Below, one piece after another: positions 7,719-16,182 of a stretch of DNA of 64,000 bases (positions are counted from its first letter, which is position 1; each line of letters opens with the position of its first letter). The DNA is from Palsa-343 sp036269135 (GTDB taxonomy: Bacteria > Acidobacteriota > Terriglobia > Terriglobales > Acidobacteriaceae). The position numbers and the translations under genes are program-made. The notes beneath the pieces were generated by a model. The model saw only the letters and a list, made by a program, of their open reading frames with translations. It was not told the DNA's origin and made no database searches. The DNA lies in contig DATASQ010000057.1 of the NCBI GenBank assembly GCA_036269135.1, forward strand, positions 1-64,000, in the 5' to 3' direction.

Positions 7719-8477
7719 ATGCAGAACCGCATTACCGGCACCACCATGCCTGTGCTCGAGTTCCTCCTCGAGCCCAACGACGCCATCATCTCCGAAGCCG
7801 GCGAGCTCTCCTGGATGTCCTCCAATGTCCAGATGACCACCCATACCCAGTTCGGCGGCGGCGGCGGCCTCTTCGGCGCCATCAAACGCGTCGCCGGCGG
7901 CGGCAGCCTCTTCATGACCGAGTACCGCGCCATGGGCGGCGCGGGTGAGCTGGCCTTCGCCACCCGCGTCCCCGGCCACATCGTCCCCGTCGAAGTCGCC
8001 CCCGGCAACGAGTACATGATCCACCGCCACGGCTTCCTCTGCGCCACCTCGGCGGTCACGCTCGGCGTGGGATTTCAGCAGTCCCTCGGCGCCGGCATCT
8101 TCGGCGGCGACGGCTTCCTGCTGCAGAAAGTCGGCGGCCAGGGCACCGCCTGGCTCGAGCTCTCCGGTGAGCTCGTCCAGCGCGACTTGCGCCCTGGCGA
8201 AACCCTCCTCGTGCACCCCGGCCATGTCGGAGCCTTCCAGGCCGGCGTTGGTTTTCAGATCACCATGGTCCGCGGCATCAAGAACCTCATCTTCGGCGCC
8301 GACGGCATCTTCCTCGCCGCCCTCACCGGCCCCGGCCGCATCTGGCTGCAAACCCTGCCCATCTCCAAACTCGCCCACCAGATCCAGGAGTACCTGCCCG
8401 CCCAGCAAGGCCGCCAAACCGCCGAAGCCGGCCTCTTAGGCGGCATAGTAGGCTCCGTCCTCGACAACATGCGCTAG
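7719..8477 (+). CDS. AIM24 / TIGR00266 family protein
   Basis: 252 residues of the AIM24 (DUF124) beta-helix family, found widely in bacteria and in yeast mitochondria; its biochemical role is unknown. Visible family features are LEFLLEPNDAIISEAGELSWMS near the N-terminus, the Gly-rich TQFGGGGGLFGAIKRVAGG (about residues 43-61), and repeats of similar shape such as FGGDGFLLQKVGGQG and LIFGADGIFLAALTGPG. No signal peptide or membrane segment is seen, so it is probably cytoplasmic or membrane-peripheral. A hairpin repeat and the yihY gene follow on the same strand. Confidence 0.85.
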   Translation: MQNRITGTTMPVLEFLLEPNDAIISEAGELSWMSSNVQMTTHTQFGGGGGLFGAIKRVAGGGSLFMTEYRAMGGAGELAFATRVPGHIVPVEVAPGNEYMIHRHGFLCATSAVTLGVGFQQSLGAGIFGGDGFLLQKVGGQGTAWLELSGELVQRDLRPGETLLVHPGHVGAFQAGVGFQITMVRGIKNLIFGADGIFLAALTGPGRIWLQTLPISKLAHQIQEYLPAQQGRQTAEAGLLGGIVGSVLDNMR

Positions 8478-8491
8478 CCGCCCCAACTCTC

Positions 8492-8535
8492 GGGTGCCCC
8501 ATCCTTGTCCGCAGCCCCACCGCGGACAGGGTGGG
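8492..8535. repeat. Dispersed hairpin repeat, copy 2
   Basis: Nearly identical to copy 1: the stem bases are the same and only the loop differs (AGCCCCACC). It ends 31 bp before the yihY start, with a remnant CTAAACT heptamer at about 8552. Confidence 0.8.
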
Positions 8536-8565
8536 AAGCCCCTGCCCCTGTCTAAACTGGCCTGG

Positions 8566-9441
8566 ATGCGAAACCGATTCATCAATCTGTGGACCCTCGG
8601 CGGTCTCTCCCTCCCGGATCTCCTGCGTCGAACCCTGCGCGCCTCCTGGCGGGACGAGGTCTTCGGTCAGGGCGGCCGCATGGCCTTCTATCACTTCCTC
8701 GCTCTCTTCCCTTCTCTGCTCGTCTTCTTCACCGTCACCGCCCATATCCCGCATCTCGGCAGCTACCTCAGGAACGCTCTGCACGATGTCACCCGCCAAA
8801 TCCTCCCCGCGCAGGTCGCGCAAATGGTGCAGCAGACGGTCAACGAGCTTATCCAGCATCCCCGCTCCGGACTGCGGCTCATCTCCGTCTGTCTCGCGGC
8901 GTTGTGGGCTGCGCATAACGGCACCTGGGCCATGATCTACGGGCTCAACAAGGCGTATGAAGTCGAGGAGAAGCGCTCCTGGCGTGCCATGACCGTCACC
9001 AACGTCGCCCTCACCTTCTTCCTCGCGGCCACCGGCTTCCTGGCCCTGTTCTTCTTCTTCTGCAGCCGATATCTGCAGACCCGCCTCCACGGCGGCGCCC
9101 TCCCTCTCCGCGTTCTGGACTGGCTCGTGCTCACCGTCGCGGCCTCCGTCGCCTTCGCCGTCCTCTATCGCTTTGCCCCCAACCTCCGCGACCATGAATG
9201 GCGCTGGAGCACCCCGGGCGCGCTCTGCGCACTCATCCTCTGGATCGGTGCGACCGTCGCGGCCCGCCTCTACTTCGACCACGTCAATAACTACGCCTAC
9301 AGCTACGGCCATCTGAACGGCGTGGTGATGCTCTTAATCTGGCTCTACGTCACCAATGGAGCGATCCTCATCGGCGGCGAAATGAACTCCGAAATCGAGA
9401 AAGCCGCCGCCCGCCAACACCGTTCGATACCGCGCAGCTAG
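8566..9441 (+). CDS. YihY/BrkB (UPF0761) family integral membrane protein
   Basis: 291 residues with six probable transmembrane segments. Family features include FGQGGRMAFYHFLALFPSLLVFF (about residues 33-55), AALWAAHNGTWAMIYGLNKAY, and the C-terminal YAYSYGHLNGVVMLLIWLYVTNGAILIGGEMN. Members were once annotated as ribonuclease BN or virulence factor BrkB, but their biochemical function is not established; they sit in the inner membrane. ATG 8566 starts just before the conserved region. Extension to 8494 would read through the hairpin repeat and is rejected. No clear ribosome binding site is seen. Confidence 0.85.
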   Translation: MRNRFINLWTLGGLSLPDLLRRTLRASWRDEVFGQGGRMAFYHFLALFPSLLVFFTVTAHIPHLGSYLRNALHDVTRQILPAQVAQMVQQTVNELIQHPRSGLRLISVCLAALWAAHNGTWAMIYGLNKAYEVEEKRSWRAMTVTNVALTFFLAATGFLALFFFFCSRYLQTRLHGGALPLRVLDWLVLTVAASVAFAVLYRFAPNLRDHEWRWSTPGALCALILWIGATVAARLYFDHVNNYAYSYGHLNGVVMLLIWLYVTNGAILIGGEMNSEIEKAAARQHRSIPRS

Positions 9442-9510
9442 CCCGGCCGTTCCCGCGCTGCACAGCCCGCGCCGGGCCAGGAACGGTAGACTGATCCCGC
9501 GAGGATGACG

Positions 9511-9930
9511 ATGAACGACAATCCGCGGTCCCCTGAAGAACGCCAAATTCGGGATGCTCTCGATGCCCACTGGCACGCGTCCGCAACCGGCGATGCCGAC
9601 GCGGAGCACGCGATCTACGCCGACGATGCCGTCTGTGACTATCCCCAGTCCGGCGAGCGCATCCTCGGCCGAAAGAACCTGCAGGCCCTGCGCAGCCATC
9701 ACCCCGGCAAGCCCTCCGGCTTCAGCGTCAGGCGCATGCTGGGACAAGGCGATCTCTGGATCACGGAATACACCATCCTCTACCAGGAGCGATCCGCCTT
9801 CACCGTCAGCATGATGGAGTTCCACAACGGCAAGGTCGTGCACGAAACCCAATACTTCGCCGATCCCTTCGAAGCCCCCGCCTGGCGAGCCCAATGGGTT
9901 CAGCCGCTCGCGGCGCAAACCGGCCAATAA
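9511..9930 (+). CDS. SnoaL/NTF2-like domain protein
   Basis: 139 residues with the cone-shaped alpha+beta pattern of the SnoaL/NTF2 superfamily: an N-terminal helix (IRDALDAHWHASATGDADAEH), YADDAVCDYPQSGERILGR, and two later strands ending VVHETQYFADPFEAP. Members are small-ligand-binding proteins or isomerases; no catalytic residues can be assigned. ATG 9511 has GAGG 6 nt upstream; the in-frame ATG at 9505 is too close to it. The gene stands alone between yihY and the AAA ATPase. Confidence 0.75.
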   Translation: MNDNPRSPEERQIRDALDAHWHASATGDADAEHAIYADDAVCDYPQSGERILGRKNLQALRSHHPGKPSGFSVRRMLGQGDLWITEYTILYQERSAFTVSMMEFHNGKVVHETQYFADPFEAPAWRAQWVQPLAAQTGQ

Positions 9931-10231
9931 GAATCTGAAGCTCTGCCCGCTACCGGGTGCCGTCCGCCCTCACCGCGGCCCTGCACGCGCGCCCCCCCCA
10001 GCGCCACACCCCGGAAGAGGGATGGCTGGATCGCCAACCCCTGCGGTAGCCTCAATGCGCCGGACGACCGTGAAGGTCGACCGATCGGACTCGGCCAGCG
10101 TCTCTCCCCAGAGAGAACGACCGGAACAGAGCCCGACGGACCGGCGCACACTTTCCCTGACTGCCCCTGGTTCCGCGCGATCGTAGCCGCGGTGCTCCCC
10201 CATAGCGCCAACCTCATCCCCGGAGGATGCC
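9931..10231. other. Intergenic region, nothing recognised except a ribosome binding site
   Basis: About 300 bp with no supported gene or repeat. Its last bases contain GGAGG (10222-10226), which positions initiation of the next gene at an AUC codon. Confidence 0.4.
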
Positions 10232-11722
10232 ATCGCCACGCGTCTGCAATTAGGAGATCTGCTCGTCCAGGCCAAACTCGCCACCCCGGAGGACATAGCC
10301 AAAGCGCTCGACCGTCAGACCACCGAAGGCGGCCGCCTCGGCGAGAACCTGGTCGCCATGGGTGTCCTCACCCAGAGCGCCCTCGATCGGTTTCTGCATC
10401 ACTTCCCCAGCGACCCCGGCAATCTTGCCTCCACCGGCATCGACAGCGTCGAGCTGATGGGCATCATGATGAAGCTCATCTATTCCGCCCGCCTGCAGAC
10501 CGTCCGCCAGATCATCGACGCCATCATGCTCCCCACCCGCATGGTCAACGAGCTGGTGCAGATGGCCGTCGATCGCAAGCTGCTCGTCTCCCTCGGCGTG
10601 CGCGGCGCCGACAGCTTTGGCAGCAGCAGCTACGCCATCACCGAAGATGGACGCCGCTGGACCCTCGACGCCCTCGCCCAGGTCGGCTATATCGGGCCCG
10701 CCCCCGTGCCTCTCGATCAGTTCAACGAACAGGTGCTCCACCAGAAGCTCACCAACGAAGTCATCAATTTCGAGCGCATCCGCAAATCCATCGGCTCCCT
10801 CACCTTCGACGACGCCCTCATCGAGAAGTGCGGGCCCGCCCTGAATTCCGGCCGCGCCATGCTCCTCTATGGCCCCCCGGGCAACGGAAAAACCTCCATC
10901 GCCCGCTGCCTCGCCAACGTCTTCACCGACATTATCTACATCCCCTGGGCCATCGCCGTCGAGGGCCAGATCATCCGCGTCTTCGACCCCGCCATTCACG
11001 TCGCCGTCGATCCCGCCGGCCTCATCGACGATGGCGGACTCCCCGCCGCCCGCCACGACATTCTCGATGCCCGCTGGGTTCCCTGCCGCCGCCCCTTCCT
11101 CGTTGCCGGCGGCGAGCTCACCCTCGAAATGCTCGACCTGCTCTACAACCAGGTCGGCCACTATTACGAGGCGCCCCTCCACATCAAGGCGCTGGGCGGC
11201 TGCTTCATCATCGACGACTTCGGCCGCCAGATCGTCAGCCCCACCGCCCTGCTCAACCGCTGGATCGTCCCCCTCGAAAACCGCATCGACTACCTCAAGC
11301 TCCATACCGGCAAAAGCTTCAATATTCCCTTTGAGGAGCTCGTCATCTTCTCCACCAATATCGAGCCGGAAGATCTGATGGACCCCGCCTTCCTCCGTCG
11401 CCTGCCCTACAAAATCGAAGTAGGCGCGCCCAGTGTGGACGCCTTCCGCCGCATCTTCGAAACGGAGTGCGCCAAAGCCGGCCTCGCTCTCTCCAGCGAC
11501 GCCCTCGACAACATCGTCTACAGGATCGAAATCGAAAAAGGCCTCGAGCTGGCCGCCTACCAGCCGAAATTCATCGTCGATCAGGTCATCGCCACCTGTC
11601 GTTTCATGGAGCAGCCTCCGCACATGGAGCCCCGCTACCTCGACTACGCCCTCGACAACCTGCGAGTCCACCGCAACTCCACGCAGCAGCCAACGCATCC
11701 ACCCCTCCCGCAACAGGCCTGA
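10232..11722 (+). CDS. AAA ATPase with GspE-N-like N-terminal domain, AUC start
   Basis: About 496 residues. The first 60 (LQLGDLLVQAKLATPEDIAK through LGENLVAMGVL) look like the GspE/MshE N-terminal domain of secretion ATPases. The P-loop LLYGPPGNGKTSIA lies near residue 210 and Walker B in GGCFIIDDFGR near residue 325, followed by STNIEPEDLMDPAFLRRLPYK, a sensor/arginine-finger-type segment. The best start is AUC at 10232, five nt after GGAGG. The upstream stop is at 10184, no ATG, GTG or TTG lies in frame before 10358, and starting at 10358 would delete the N-terminal domain. Members are known from Acidobacteria but the role is unclear. Confidence 0.75.
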   Translation: MATRLQLGDLLVQAKLATPEDIAKALDRQTTEGGRLGENLVAMGVLTQSALDRFLHHFPSDPGNLASTGIDSVELMGIMMKLIYSARLQTVRQIIDAIMLPTRMVNELVQMAVDRKLLVSLGVRGADSFGSSSYAITEDGRRWTLDALAQVGYIGPAPVPLDQFNEQVLHQKLTNEVINFERIRKSIGSLTFDDALIEKCGPALNSGRAMLLYGPPGNGKTSIARCLANVFTDIIYIPWAIAVEGQIIRVFDPAIHVAVDPAGLIDDGGLPAARHDILDARWVPCRRPFLVAGGELTLEMLDLLYNQVGHYYEAPLHIKALGGCFIIDDFGRQIVSPTALLNRWIVPLENRIDYLKLHTGKSFNIPFEELVIFSTNIEPEDLMDPAFLRRLPYKIEVGAPSVDAFRRIFETECAKAGLALSSDALDNIVYRIEIEKGLELAAYQPKFIVDQVIATCRFMEQPPHMEPRYLDYALDNLRVHRNSTQQPTHPPLPQQA

Positions 11723-12403
11723 CCCCAATCGATCCAGAGCCCCAGCGCCGCGTCCTGGTAAGTCGGAGACGTTGAGCCGAAGGTCCGGCAAACTTCCGAA
11801 TTGCCGACCATCCCCATTCAGAGCCCCAACAAGAAACAGCTGTCATCCCGACCGAAGCGCCGGGTCAGATTTTTCCAGCGGTGCACAACGCATACCGGCG
11901 CGCAGCGGAGGGACCCCCGTAGCGGAACGGACGGCGTGCATCACCACCGCTCCAGGCGCGGAGGGATCGGTGGCGCAGCCGCCGAAAAGAGTCTCCAGCG
12001 TAGCCGCTCCGAAGCTCGAAACTTCCGCAATGTAGGGTCACGAGGCTGGACCGGCCCGCGATATGATTCGCCGGCCGAGATTTTAGTCGCTGTAATTGAG
12101 GACCTGGCATCTCGAAGGAGCATGTGGCTGTCATCCTGGATTACCTCGACGCAAAAGCAGCATCACCATCTCACCGGCTCTCGGCCGCCAAACAACCGAC
12201 AATACGGCCCCCCGCCCCGACTTCGCACTTTTCCCCGCCAATGTGGAAATCCTGTCAACCCCTCCCCGCCCAACCCAAAGTACTCTCCGCCCCGCAACCC
12301 CTCCCGAATCAACTCACCATTCGTAACCGTCACAGGTCCAAAACCTGGCAGTAAACCCGTCCAAACTTGGTATTCTGAACTTATAGAGGTAAAGAAAGAC
12401 AAA

Positions 12404-12426
12404 GCCGCCCCCAGGGCGGCTTTTTT
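12404..12426 (+). terminator. Rho-independent terminator
   Basis: Stem GCCGCCC, loop CCA, stem GGGCGGC, then six T. It is about 680 bp after the AAA ATPase stop, so the transcript it ends may be a short, unrecognised one starting in the gap. Confidence 0.75.
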
Positions 12427-12482
12427 CATGCGCATGAAACCCCGGATAAGAAGCCTTTTCGCCACGAACCCGGCACCATCCC

Positions 12483-12524
12483 GGGTGCCCCATCCTTCTC
12501 GCCCTCTTTGGGCGAGAGGGTGGG
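12483..12524. repeat. Dispersed hairpin repeat, copy 3 with covaried stem
   Basis: Same outer sequence as copies 1 and 2 (GGGTGCCCCATCCTT at the left, GGGTGGG at the right), but the stem is changed on both arms: CTCGCCC pairs with GGGCGAG around a TCTTT loop. The paired changes preserve the hairpin. Confidence 0.8.
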
Positions 12525-12549
12525 AGAGCCCAAGCCCAACCCGCCGTCC

Positions 12550-12580
12550 TAAACTCTAACCCCTAAACTCCAAACTCTGT
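12550..12580. repeat. 7-bp repeat (CTAAACT type) following hairpin copy 3
   Basis: Four units (CTAAACT, CTAACCC, CTAAACT, CCAAACT). The same motif follows hairpin copy 1 at 3084-3112 and appears as a single remnant after copy 2, suggesting a composite element. Confidence 0.6.
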
Positions 12581-12598
12581 TTTTCCGAAGGAAAGCCA

Positions 12599-13102
12599 AT
12601 GACCCCCGAATGCACCCACATCCTGCCCAGCGGCCAAAAATGCCGCGGCCTCGCCGGACGCAACCAGCCCTTCTGCCGCCACCACCGCCCCAAAACGCTG
12701 GGGCAGCGTCCCATCCCGCATCGCGACCGCTACACGCCCCTCATGCGCTGGCGCGCCACCGGCCAGGAGCTCCCCTACCTCCGCACCGAAGAACTCCCCT
12801 CCCTCGTCTACGAGCTCCTCGACGCCCTCACCCAGCCCGGCCTGGCGCCCTCCGACCGCACCGTAGGACGATTCCTCCGCGCCGCCCTCACCCGCCTCGG
12901 CCAGGTTCCCTTCCCTTACCCCAACAGCGAACCCGAGCCGCAGAACGTTCCTGTCCCACCCATCCGCCCCGGCCAACATGCCCATGCATCGCCCGCGTCC
13001 CCGACTTCTGCATTCCCGTCCTCGAACCCAGCAGAACTCGCCCAACTCCAGCGCGAAATGGCCACCCTCTTCGCCACCCTCGCCGAAGCCCAACAACAAT
13101 GA
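12599..13102 (+). CDS. Small CCCH zinc-binding-like protein
   Basis: 167 residues. The N-terminus has a Cys/His pattern C5-X9-C15-X10-C26-X2-H29 (ECTHILPSGQKC and PFCRHH), likely a small zinc site. The middle (LRTEELPSLVYELLDALT, VGRFLRAALTRLG) is helical. The end (ELAQLQREMATLFATLAEAQQQ) is a short amphipathic helix. AAGGA lies 6 nt upstream of the ATG. I recall short proteins with the same CTHI...G..C start as multicopy families in Acidobacteria; that is recollection, not a search result. It is flanked by a hairpin repeat and heptamers on one side and another heptamer run on the other. Function unknown. Confidence 0.65.
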   Translation: MTPECTHILPSGQKCRGLAGRNQPFCRHHRPKTLGQRPIPHRDRYTPLMRWRATGQELPYLRTEELPSLVYELLDALTQPGLAPSDRTVGRFLRAALTRLGQVPFPYPNSEPEPQNVPVPPIRPGQHAHASPASPTSAFPSSNPAELAQLQREMATLFATLAEAQQQ

Positions 13103-13111
13103 CGAAGGCGC

Positions 13112-13176
13112 CGGCAACTGGGAACTGGCAACTGGGGACTTCCTCCCGGCTCCCGGCTCCCAGCTCGAGGCTCCCG
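13112..13176. repeat. Mixed 7-bp tandem repeats
   Basis: Two adjoining heptamer runs: CAACTGG/GAACTGG/CAACTGG at 13115-13135, then CTCCCGG/CTCCCGG/CTCCCAG/CTCGAGG/CTCCCGT. The second type matches the array at 4203. The following 200 bp to the GH39 stop hold no recognised feature. Confidence 0.65.
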
Positions 13177-13392
13177 TTGCTGTACTCCGGCCCCGAAACC
13201 ATCTGCTCTCCGTTCAATCACGCAGCACCGTCCCGGCCTCGGGTGCAGCATTCACACCTGCCGCTGCTGCACTCCAGCCCCGAGACCAACTGCTCTCGCC
13301 TCAAAGAATTGCCGCATACCCCGCGCAGCGCCGCCGCGCAAACCCCGCAGAATCAAACACAGCGCGGCAAGAAGGGGGCAGGGGGGTACCCC

Positions 13393-14907
13393 TCACCTCT
13401 CCACAGTCACCAGATCCAGAGCATTCGGAGTCAGGATCAGCTTCAGATGCCCACCCGTCAGACGGGTTTGCGTTGGAGCTGGCACAGCGGTCTCCTGGTT
13501 CAGCTCCTCCACTTGCTTTGGAGTGGGATCGAGCGGCGAACCCATCGCCTTGTACTTGGGCAACACGTTGCCATGGTCCTTGTCCACGGTCGCAATGGTC
13601 ACACGCGCGTCCGCCGGAACGCCGCGAAACTCGAGGTCAATGGTGCGCGTCGGCTCGGTTTTGCCCCAGTCTTTCGAACCAGGATCGACGAGGTTCCAGA
13701 CGGCGACGCGCAGCGATCCGTCCTGGGCCTTCGTCGCGATGACGTCGTTGGACGATGCGGCCAGTCGCTCGTCGCCGAGATGATGCAGCAGGGCGAATCC
13801 GTAGAAGCTGGGCTTGTCGATGCCGCCCTTAGCGCGCAGGCCAAAGTTGCCTTCGAACGGTTTGGCAATCGGTCCGCCTTCCTGAAAGACATCGGAAAAG
13901 GTCCAGAACGACATCTGGTTCACCTTGCCGTCGCATTCGCGAATAGTGTTGGCCAGCGCCGGTCCAACGAAAATCGTGTCGCGCGACTGGTCCTGGCCCT
14001 GGACGTTCCACTCCGTCCAGAAAAGCGGGAGATGCGGCAGCGCCGAGGCGTCAATCTGGCCGCGCACCTTCTTCACGGCATCGCAGACACGATCGTCCAT
14101 GGGCACGGGAATGTCGTTGTGGAAGAGGTTTTCCACCGTGTCATCGGCGTAGCCGTGGGTGGAGACGAAGTCGATAGGCACGTGATTCTGCGAAACGTAC
14201 TGCAGGAACTCCGGAATCCACGAAGCCGCTGCCGTGGCCGGTCCACCGACGCGCAGGCGCGGGCTGACGCTCTTCAGCGCGCGCGCGGTGTGCGCGTAGA
14301 GCTCGAAATAGGACTGCTGGCGCGGAATGCCGCCCCAGAAATCAATGTTGGGCTCGTTCCAGACTTCGAAGTACCACTGCGAGACCTCGTCGATGCCGTA
14401 GCGGTTGACCATGTGCTGCGCGAAGGTGCGGATAAGCGCATCCCAGTCATCCAGGCTGCGCGGCGGAGAAACGTTCGGGTGATACCAGAAGACGTGCAGG
14501 TCGAGCGGGTTGAAGGCCATGGGAACGGGCATGAAACTGAGCTCGACCAGCGGATGGACGCCGTTGGCGAGCATGCCGTCGTAAATCTCGTCGGCGTAGG
14601 AGAAGTTGTAGATTGGGTTGCCGTGCTCGTCGCGGGTGAAGATGCCAACGTCGCCGTCGAGAATGCCGTGAAAGCGCACCCACTTGAAATCGGTGACGCC
14701 TTTCACCGCGCGCAGGTCGTTGCGCCACGACTCACGCAGAGCGAGGATGGCATGGCCGGAGCCGAACATCTGCTCCCAGAAATGCGGAAACGGCGTCGTC
14801 GGACCGTTCGCGTCGATGGAGACGGCTTCCCTCTGCTGCGCGCGCGCCGGAAGTGCGGCGAGCAGAGGCGTCAACAGCGCCACAACGAAGATGCGTGCAA
14901 GGTTCAT
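13393..14907 (-). CDS. Secreted glycoside hydrolase family 39 (beta-xylosidase-like)
   Basis: 504 residues with a signal peptide (MNLARIFVVALLTPLLAALPARAQ). The TIM-barrel domain carries WYFEVWNEPN with the acid/base Glu185 and PLFWTEWNV with the nucleophile Glu299, the pair expected for clan GH-A retaining enzymes. The N-terminal PHFWEQMFGSGHAILALRES is typical of GH39 xylosidases and iduronidases. A beta-sandwich of about 120 residues follows the barrel. It probably cleaves beta-xylosides or related glycosides outside the cytoplasm. It is divergent from the polysaccharide glycosyltransferase at 15130, with 220 bp between, so it may process the polymer or be unrelated plant-polymer degradation. 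Confidence 0.87.
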   Translation of the reverse strand: MNLARIFVVALLTPLLAALPARAQQREAVSIDANGPTTPFPHFWEQMFGSGHAILALRESWRNDLRAVKGVTDFKWVRFHGILDGDVGIFTRDEHGNPIYNFSYADEIYDGMLANGVHPLVELSFMPVPMAFNPLDLHVFWYHPNVSPPRSLDDWDALIRTFAQHMVNRYGIDEVSQWYFEVWNEPNIDFWGGIPRQQSYFELYAHTARALKSVSPRLRVGGPATAAASWIPEFLQYVSQNHVPIDFVSTHGYADDTVENLFHNDIPVPMDDRVCDAVKKVRGQIDASALPHLPLFWTEWNVQGQDQSRDTIFVGPALANTIRECDGKVNQMSFWTFSDVFQEGGPIAKPFEGNFGLRAKGGIDKPSFYGFALLHHLGDERLAASSNDVIATKAQDGSLRVAVWNLVDPGSKDWGKTEPTRTIDLEFRGVPADARVTIATVDKDHGNVLPKYKAMGSPLDPTPKQVEELNQETAVPAPTQTRLTGGHLKLILTPNALDLVTVER

Positions 14908-15129
14908 CCTGCTGACTCCTGATGCAAACTCGGGTGGGCCCTCCGCTTTGGATTCCGCGACTGGCGAACGCGTTGTCGTGAGGCGCCGTTGCTATGCCCC
15001 GCAGAATCAGAATCGCACTGGCTGCCACATTACCTTCGTAAAGCGGAAAGACTCTCGTAATCTGTCGCCCGCCTCGTTCGTTGCCTATGCTCGATTCACC
15101 TGTACGCGGACCGTTCTCTTCGGAATTGC

Positions 15130-16164
15130 ATGCGCCACTATCCTGCCAACGCGGATTGCCCTCTGGTTTCGGCGGTGATTCCCACGCGCGGACGGCCTGG
15201 CCTTCTCGCCGGCGCGGTGCGCAGCGTGCTGCGGCAGACGTGGCCCAGGATGGAAGTGGTGGTGGTGGTCGACGGCCCTGATGCGGCAACGGAAGCGCAG
15301 CTCGAGCTGGTTCACGACTCGCGGGTTCGCGCGGTTTTTCTCGAACGGCCCTGCGGCGGCTCCGATGCGCGCAACGCCGGAGTCCGTGCTGCCCGCGGCG
15401 ACTGGATTGCGTTCCTTGACGATGACGATGAGTGGCTGCCGGAGAAAATCGAGCGCCAGATGCGCGCGGTCCGTTCCATGCAAGACTGGTTTCCGGTGGT
15501 TTCCTGTCGGGTGATTGCGCAGTCGCCTTCCGTCAGCCGAGTGCTGCCGCTGCGCACCTGGCAGGCGCCGGAGCCGATCGGCGATTACCTGTTCTGCCGC
15601 GAAGGACTGCGCGATCCGGGAGGCTTGCTGCAAACCTCCACGCTGCTGGCTTCGCGCGAGCTGCTCCTGGCCGTGCCGTTCCAGACGGGTCTGGCCATGC
15701 ATCAGGACTGGGACTGGACGATTCGCGCGGCCGCGCACAAAGGCGTAGGCCTGAAAATGCTGTCGCAGCCGCTCACTGTGTGGCGGGTCGAGGACGGTCG
15801 CGAGACGGTCGGCCGATCGCCGGACTGGCGCGCATCGCTGGCCTGGATTCGGCGCATGCGGCCCTTCCTTTCTCCCCGCGCCTTTTCCTGGTTCATTGCC
15901 ATCCAGTGCGCGTGGCGGGTGCAGGCCAGCCGCGGAGGCCTCAACGCCCGGCTCGCGCTGCTCTGGCTCTATCTGGTCCATGGACAGCCTGAGTTCCGCT
16001 CCGCTCTGCTCTTCCTTGTCTTCGGCTGCATTCCTGGCGGGATGCGGAAGCGGCTCAATTCGCTGATCAAAGCCCTGTCTCTTACCCCCGAACCCGCTCA
16101 GGGACTGCAACTCGCCTTTGTCCGCCAGCCTGCCTCAGCGGCGCTGCGCCGGACCTCCCGCTGA
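15130..16164 (+). CDS. Family 2 glycosyltransferase
   Basis: 344 residues, GT-A fold. SAVIPTRGRPGLLAGAVRSVL (about 14-34) is the nucleotide-binding start, VVVVDGP and GSDARNAGVRAARGDWIAFLDDDDEW hold the DXD metal site (DDDD, residues about 96-99). The acceptor region contains QDWDWTIRAA. No membrane anchor is evident. It probably adds a sugar to a lipid-linked surface-polysaccharide intermediate on the cytoplasmic face. It is the first gene of a plus-strand run with the SIS and HAD genes (18-bp gap, then an overlap). Donor and acceptor cannot be read from sequence. Confidence 0.88.
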   Translation: MRHYPANADCPLVSAVIPTRGRPGLLAGAVRSVLRQTWPRMEVVVVVDGPDAATEAQLELVHDSRVRAVFLERPCGGSDARNAGVRAARGDWIAFLDDDDEWLPEKIERQMRAVRSMQDWFPVVSCRVIAQSPSVSRVLPLRTWQAPEPIGDYLFCREGLRDPGGLLQTSTLLASRELLLAVPFQTGLAMHQDWDWTIRAAAHKGVGLKMLSQPLTVWRVEDGRETVGRSPDWRASLAWIRRMRPFLSPRAFSWFIAIQCAWRVQASRGGLNARLALLWLYLVHGQPEFRSALLFLVFGCIPGGMRKRLNSLIKALSLTPEPAQGLQLAFVRQPASAALRRTSR

Positions 16165-16182
16165 GCCGGAGGCTTGCCGCTC

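Larger units (their letters stand above)
11723..12598. other. Long intergenic region with terminator and repeats
   Basis: About 875 bp. A stretch near 11838-11915 (GTCATCCCGACCGAAGCG, then GCAGCGGAGGGACC) resembles a dispersed intergenic repeat I recall from soil bacteria. Near 12124 a GTG lies behind GAAGGAG and opens a 76-codon frame, but its composition is unlike the neighbouring genes, so I do not call it. The terminator (12404), hairpin repeat copy 3 (12483) and heptamers (12550) are listed separately. Confidence 0.45.

Noticed and set aside
11801..12559. 253-codon ORF in the long gap before the CCCH gene
   Set aside because: It runs through the terminator at 12404 and hairpin repeat copy 3, and has no coherent composition.
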